The notes under the pieces: model-generated | Database searches by the model: none | The model's input: the letters and a program-made list of their open reading frames with translations, nothing else | Told to the model about the DNA's origin: nothing | Shown: positions 60,165 through 64,000 of the stretch, piece by piece | Layout: each line of letters begins with the position of its first letter | Position numbering within the stretch: position 1 is the first letter of the stretch | NCBI GenBank assembly: GCA_963747535.1 | Contig: CAVVFX010000003.1 | Coordinates: 248,001 to 312,000, forward strand | DNA length: 64,000 bases | From: CAVVFX01 sp963747535 | GTDB lineage: Bacteria > Acidobacteriota > Terriglobia > Bryobacterales > Bryobacteraceae | Reading direction: 5' to 3' | Translations under genes and position numbers: made by a program

Positions 60165-61454
60165 GTGACTAAACCGACAGCGCTTCTATTCGTGATCTCG
60201 ACCGCTGCATCAGCGGCGCCCACGTTCTATAAAGACGTTCTGCCGATTTTGCAGGAACACTGTCAGACCTGTCATCGCCCCGGGGAGATCGGTCCCATGC
60301 CTCTAGTAAGTCTGAGCGACGCCAGGAAATGGAGCCGCGAAATCAGCCGGCGCACGAGCTTGAGGGAGATGCCTCCGTGGTTCGCCGATCCGCGCTACGG
60401 ACACTTCTCCAACGATCCGTCACTCACCGCCGACCAGATCGCGACCATCGCGGCGTGGGCCGGCTCGGGTACTCCCGCGGGAAATCCGGGCAATGCTCCG
60501 CCTCCCCGAAAATGGGCCGCCGGCTGGGTGATTCCGCAGCCTGACCTGGTCGTTCGGATGCCGAAGCCCATTACTATTCCCGCCCACGGAGACATCGAAT
60601 ACACCTATGAGATTGTGCCGACAGGCTTCAGCGAAGACAAGTGGGTCCAGATGTCGGAGATCCGCCCGGGCAGCCGTCAGCATGTGCACCATGCGGTGGT
60701 CTACGTCCGGCCGCCGGGATCGCATTGGCTCGCCAAGGCCCCCGTGGGTGTGCCTTTTACGCGCTCGGGTCCTAAAGACAGCATGGACGAGCATGATCCC
60801 AACAACACGGAAATGGCGTCGGCCGATCTTCTGCTGGTGTATGCGCCGGGGAGTGCGCCGGATCAGTGGGGCGATGGGCTGGCGAAGCTGATTCCGCGGG
60901 GCTCCGACCTGATTTTCCAGATGCACTACACGTCCAATGGCCATGCGGATGTGGACCAGAGCGAGATCGGTATTCGCTTCGCGCCGCGTCCGCCGGAGAA
61001 ACGGGTGCTCACTCTGCAGTTGACCAACAGCCATTTCCTGATTCTGGCAGGGGCGCCTAACTTCCGCGTGGAGGCTCGCGGGACGCTGCCGCACGACACC
61101 GTTCTGCTGAGCTTCTTTCCGCATCTGCATCTGCGCGGTAAGGAATTCATTTATAACATTGTGCACCCGGAGAAGAGCGGACCGGAACGTTTCGAGACGC
61201 TGCTGGACGTGCACTATAACTTCTACTGGCAGTTGTCGTACCGGCTGGCGCAGCCGCGCGCGCTCATGGCGGGTACAGAACTTCAGGCCGTGGCCTTCTT
61301 CGATAACTCAAAGAACAACCCGCATAACCCCGACCCTGACTCCGACGTCAGCTGGGGCGATCAGACCTACGACGAGATGATGGTTGGTTTCTTCGATGTA
61401 GCGGTCGCACCGGACATCGATCGGATAAAGTTTTTTGACCGGGGAAAGCCGTAG
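60165..61454 (+). CDS. Cytochrome c/copper monooxygenase-like secreted protein
   Basis: 429 residues. Short signal peptide about 1-18 (ending ASA). Haem motif CQTCH (Cys33, Cys36, His37) lies in an N-terminal cytochrome domain. A domain like the type II copper ascorbate-dependent monooxygenases follows, with HVHHAVVYVRPPG, FQMHYTSNG and FFPHLHLRGKEF supplying possible copper ligands. Such fusions are common in Acidobacteria and Planctomycetes; the substrate is unknown. A GTG start is assigned, 21 bases after mqnE. Confidence 0.75.
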   Translation: MTKPTALLFVISTAASAAPTFYKDVLPILQEHCQTCHRPGEIGPMPLVSLSDARKWSREISRRTSLREMPPWFADPRYGHFSNDPSLTADQIATIAAWAGSGTPAGNPGNAPPPRKWAAGWVIPQPDLVVRMPKPITIPAHGDIEYTYEIVPTGFSEDKWVQMSEIRPGSRQHVHHAVVYVRPPGSHWLAKAPVGVPFTRSGPKDSMDEHDPNNTEMASADLLLVYAPGSAPDQWGDGLAKLIPRGSDLIFQMHYTSNGHADVDQSEIGIRFAPRPPEKRVLTLQLTNSHFLILAGAPNFRVEARGTLPHDTVLLSFFPHLHLRGKEFIYNIVHPEKSGPERFETLLDVHYNFYWQLSYRLAQPRALMAGTELQAVAFFDNSKNNPHNPDPDSDVSWGDQTYDEMMVGFFDVAVAPDIDRIKFFDRGKP

Positions 61455-61482
61455 GGTTCGTTAAATTCCCGGCCCAACCGAA

Positions 61483-61507
61483 GAGGGGCAGGCGAAACGC
61501 CTACTCC
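61483..61507. repeat. Dispersed repeat, type B hairpin
   Basis: gaggggcaggcgaaacgcct followed by actcc: stem pairs ggaggggcaggcg-type sequence with cgcctactcc. It lies between convergent genes, just before the sodC stop. Confidence 0.6.
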
Positions 61508-61519
61508 ACTAATGCGCTG

Positions 61520-62038
61520 CTACTTCGTTATCACGCCGCAAGCGATGCGGTCACCCGCGTTGCCGGCGGGATCGGTCTTCATGTCGTCAGCTTTGGCGTG
61601 GATCACCAGTGCCGTACCGCCGTTGGCAAAGATGGAGTTGTCGCCGCTGCCCATCGTGACATCCGGATCCAGCAGGCTGCCCTTCGCCTTGCCATCCGCC
61701 TTGACCGTGAAGTTCTTCATATCGCCGTTGTGATGGCCCTCGGGATTCTCCAGGCCATGCTTCTTTCCAGCCGGATTGAAGTGTCCGCCGGCAGTAGTGA
61801 ACTTCGGCCCTTCGCACTTTGCATTCTGATGGATATGCATCGCGTGCTCGCCGGGAGTGAGACCTTTTAGGTCATAGGAAATTTTGATTCCTGTGCCGGA
61901 CGAGGTAATCTTCGCCGTCCCGACGCTTTTTCCGTCGGCATCCTTCACATCGACTGTCACCGCGGTCGCGGCCAGAGACAAGGCAGCTCCAAGGCTGCCG
62001 AGAACGACTACGCTCGTAATTCTGCTTCGAAGGCTCAT
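61520..62038 (-). CDS. sodC: Cu/Zn superoxide dismutase, periplasmic
   Basis: 172 residues. Signal peptide about 1-25 (ending LAATA). Metal ligands fit the SodC pattern: His68 and His70 (MHIHQ), bridging His86 (GGHFNP), His94, His102 or His103, Asp106 (HHNGDM), and His147 (LVIHAKADD). Cys75 and Cys167 can form the conserved disulfide (GDRIACGVI). It converts superoxide to peroxide and oxygen outside the cytoplasm. Divergent from the gene at 62071. Confidence 0.92.
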   Translation of the reverse strand: MSLRSRITSVVVLGSLGAALSLAATAVTVDVKDADGKSVGTAKITSSGTGIKISYDLKGLTPGEHAMHIHQNAKCEGPKFTTAGGHFNPAGKKHGLENPEGHHNGDMKNFTVKADGKAKGSLLDPDVTMGSGDNSIFANGGTALVIHAKADDMKTDPAGNAGDRIACGVITK

Positions 62039-62070
62039 TGCCCCTTTTTATCACAACGTATGCTGTAAAT

Positions 62071-62669
62071 GTGACCCGCCGCGATTTAGGGAAGATTCTC
62101 GCCGCCATTACGACTTCTCCCCCGGGCTCCTGTACACGGTTCAGGATCGCGGCTGGCTGCTGGGCCTGGTGAACTTCCAGACGGATGGCGGCGACAAGCA
62201 CCCAAGCCCGGATCGCATCGAGAATGGCGAATTCACGGCGTCGCGATTTCGACTGCGGTTCGACATCGCGGGGCTCAAGTCCGAGCCAAAGCTGGAAAAT
62301 GGGCGCTTCGCCATCGACTTGGGCGGAGCCAAACTCTATCTCGAAATCCGCAAGGCTGCCATGTCCACGTTCGAACCCAACGTCACCTGGGGCCGTGAAG
62401 GGAACGTCTTCGCGATCTCGCTTGACTGGTTCGCACCGGGCGAGCCGAGAAAGATCCGTTGGGCCGACACCGGACCGGCCTGCGCCATCTTCACCATGGC
62501 AATGTCGGGTCCGAACAATCCCTCGAAGAACTCCCTCGCCTTGGGCGGCCGCCTCGTGCCGGCCCCGTTATCCGAGCAGGACCGCGCCTTCAATGCCGAG
62601 ATCGACGGCAAGCCAGTGCCTCAGCCGAGACTAGGCGATGCAAGGCTTGCCTCCTGCGTCCTACAATAA
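62071..62669 (+). CDS. Unknown secreted protein with a probable frameshift near the start
   Basis: From GTG 62071 the frame reads VTRRDLGKILAAITTSP, a twin-arginine-type signal, but it stops at about 62170. A second frame (phase of the stop at 62667-62669) takes over near 62100 with RHYDFSPGLLYTVQDRGWLL and runs to 62669 with a coherent beta-rich protein (about 185 residues: FRLRFDIAGLKSEPKLENGRF, KIRWADTGPACAIFTMAMSG). That second frame has no plausible start of its own. The simplest reading is a one-base indel that split the signal from the body, or a sequencing error. Family not recognised. Confidence 0.6.
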
Positions 62670-62677
62670 GTATCTCC

Positions 62678-64000
62678 ATGCGAAAAGGTATCGGCGTTTG
62701 CTTCCCGCTCCTCCTGCTGTCGGGTTGCGGTTCACGGCAACCCCAGGATCTCGCACCGCTGGCCGAGGAGTTCGTCTACACTACGTTGGCGTTTTCGCCG
62801 GTGAGTTCCACGGCGCAAGGCTACCACCAGCATCGCGGCGTGGACCTCGATTCTCAGTTGGACGACGTGAGCCGTCAGGGCATCAATCAGCAGCGCAATT
62901 TCTATTCCGGTTTCCACCAGCGTCTGACGAAACTGGACCGTGACAAGCTCTCGCCGGAGGATCGCGCGGACTACGAAATCATGCAAGGGGAGATCGCTCT
63001 CAGCTTGTTCGATCTGGACATCGCGCAAACCTGGCTAAAGAATCCGACCTACTACGTCGAGCTCGCGGGGAACGCCATTTTCGCTCCCTTCGTGCTCGAG
63101 TATGCGCCGCTGCCCGACCGCCTGCACCATATCATCGCCCGTCTCGAAAAGTTTCCCTCGTTGATGCTGCAGGCGCGGCAGAATCTACGGCGTGTGCCGG
63201 CCATCTGGATCAAAGTTGCGAAGGAAGAGAACGACGGCAATATCGAGATGATCGACAAAGACGTTCGCGCCAAAGTGCCGGCCGATCTGAAGCCCGAATA
63301 CGATAAGGCAGCCGACACCGCGATTACGGCCCTCAAGGGATTCAATCAGTTTCTCGACGATGAACTTCCACACCGCGGGGCCGGCGACTGGCGTCTGGGA
63401 GAAGACGCGTACAAGACCAAGTTCCGATTTGCGCTAGGGACCGACCGCACGCCGGCCGACGTTCTCGCCAGCGCGGAATCCGATCTGAAGACCGTGCGCG
63501 GGCGCATGCTGGAGATCGCGTCAGGACTACACAAGCAGTGGTTCACGGCTCATGGGGCGCACGATGACCTGAAAGGTCTCGACCGCGAGAATCGCATTAT
63601 CGGGGAGGTGCTGGACCGTATTGCCGAAAAACATTCGACCCCGGGCAGCTACATCGCCGACGCCAAGGCGGATCTCGAAGAGGCTCGCGCATTCGTCAAG
63701 GAAAAAGATCTGCTGACTTTTCCACCGCGAGGTAACCTGCAGGTGATCGAGACGCCCGAATTCATGCGCGGCACCTACTCGGTAGCCGGCTTCGATCCGG
63801 CTCCGGTGCTCGAGCCGCAGTTGGGAGCTTTCTATTGGGTGACGCCGATTCCGGCTAACTGGAAGCCCGAGCGCATTAATTCCAAGCTTCGCGAATACAA
63901 CTTCTATAATTTGAAACTGATCACTCTGCACGAGGCCATGCCCGGACATTGGGTGCAGGGGGAATTCGCCAACGACGTGCAGCCGAAGACGCGCCGTGTC
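62678..64000 (+). CDS. DUF885 family lipoprotein (3' end outside window)
   Basis: At least 441 residues, still open at the window end. Lipobox LLLLSGC with Cys17. DUF885 features: LAEEFVYTTLAFSPVSSTAQGYHQHRG near the N-terminus, a long helical part, and LHEAMPGHWVQ (His418) near the window end, which has the HExxPGH-type metal motif of this family. DUF885 proteins look like secreted zinc peptidases, but activity is not established. The ATG at 62678 is 8 bases after the previous stop. Confidence 0.85.
   Translation, partial: MRKGIGVCFPLLLLSGCGSRQPQDLAPLAEEFVYTTLAFSPVSSTAQGYHQHRGVDLDSQLDDVSRQGINQQRNFYSGFHQRLTKLDRDKLSPEDRADYEIMQGEIALSLFDLDIAQTWLKNPTYYVELAGNAIFAPFVLEYAPLPDRLHHIIARLEKFPSLMLQARQNLRRVPAIWIKVAKEENDGNIEMIDKDVRAKVPADLKPEYDKAADTAITALKGFNQFLDDELPHRGAGDWRLGEDAYKTKFRFALGTDRTPADVLASAESDLKTVRGRMLEIASGLHKQWFTAHGAHDDLKGLDRENRIIGEVLDRIAEKHSTPGSYIADAKADLEEARAFVKEKDLLTFPPRGNLQVIETPEFMRGTYSVAGFDPAPVLEPQLGAFYWVTPIPANWKPERINSKLREYNFYNLKLITLHEAMPGHWVQGEFANDVQPKTRRV

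Overview
The window looks like a chromosome segment of a GC-rich Gram-negative acidobacterium, most likely from the Solibacter/Bryobacter group. This is inferred from gene content: a VWFA protein of the type common in Acidobacteria, DUF1501, DUF1549/DUF1553 cytochrome-type and DUF1080 secreted proteins, many outer-membrane barrels, two large PAS sensor kinases, and futalosine-pathway menaquinone genes. Many starts have clear AGGAG-type ribosome sites. I saw no rRNA, tRNA, CRISPR array, phage block or transposase gene.

Region 1 (1-23 kb) has a DUF3300/DUF2950 pair and two closely related sulfatases (1816 and 6809). It also holds a methyltransferase, two OmpA-domain paralogues with a coiled-coil spacer, an ion-channel-like membrane protein and a DUF2254 protein. 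A pseudo-receiver/anti-sigma-kinase fusion, a formylglycine-generating enzyme that could activate the sulfatases, a five-PAS hybrid histidine kinase and several outer-membrane barrels complete it. Region 2 (23.3-30 kb) is a compact run of seven inner-membrane genes: SulP, DUF1622, a small paralogue, DUF4239, DUF202/YidH, a TRIC-like channel and the second small paralogue. A SYLF protein and a second channel-like protein follow. Region 3 (30-47 kb) is mostly envelope and secreted proteins: a five-gene minus-strand operon, a PlpD-like patatin with its own barrel, a TPR protein, a GAF/PAS kinase, a VWFA protein, an ECF sigma factor, a BON protein, DUF4136 and an 854-residue glycine-rich repeat protein. 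Region 4 (47.4-64 kb) is ordinary metabolic and secreted acidobacterial content: DinB, DUF1501 with its DUF1549/DUF1553 partner, DUF1080, a Mesh1-like alarmone hydrolase, GlcG, prolyl oligopeptidase, AraD1-type FAH, DUF192, MqnP and MqnE, a copper/cytochrome protein, SodC and a DUF885 lipoprotein cut by the window end.

Regions 1-3 read as an accessory envelope and ion-homeostasis set with repeated duplication (two sulfatases, two OmpA paralogues, two channels, two small membrane proteins, two kinases, several barrels). Many of the longer intergenic gaps carry short hairpin modules from a few recurring families, some bounded by GTAC...TTGCAAAA inverted ends. These dispersed composite repeats are the clearest unexplained structure in the window.
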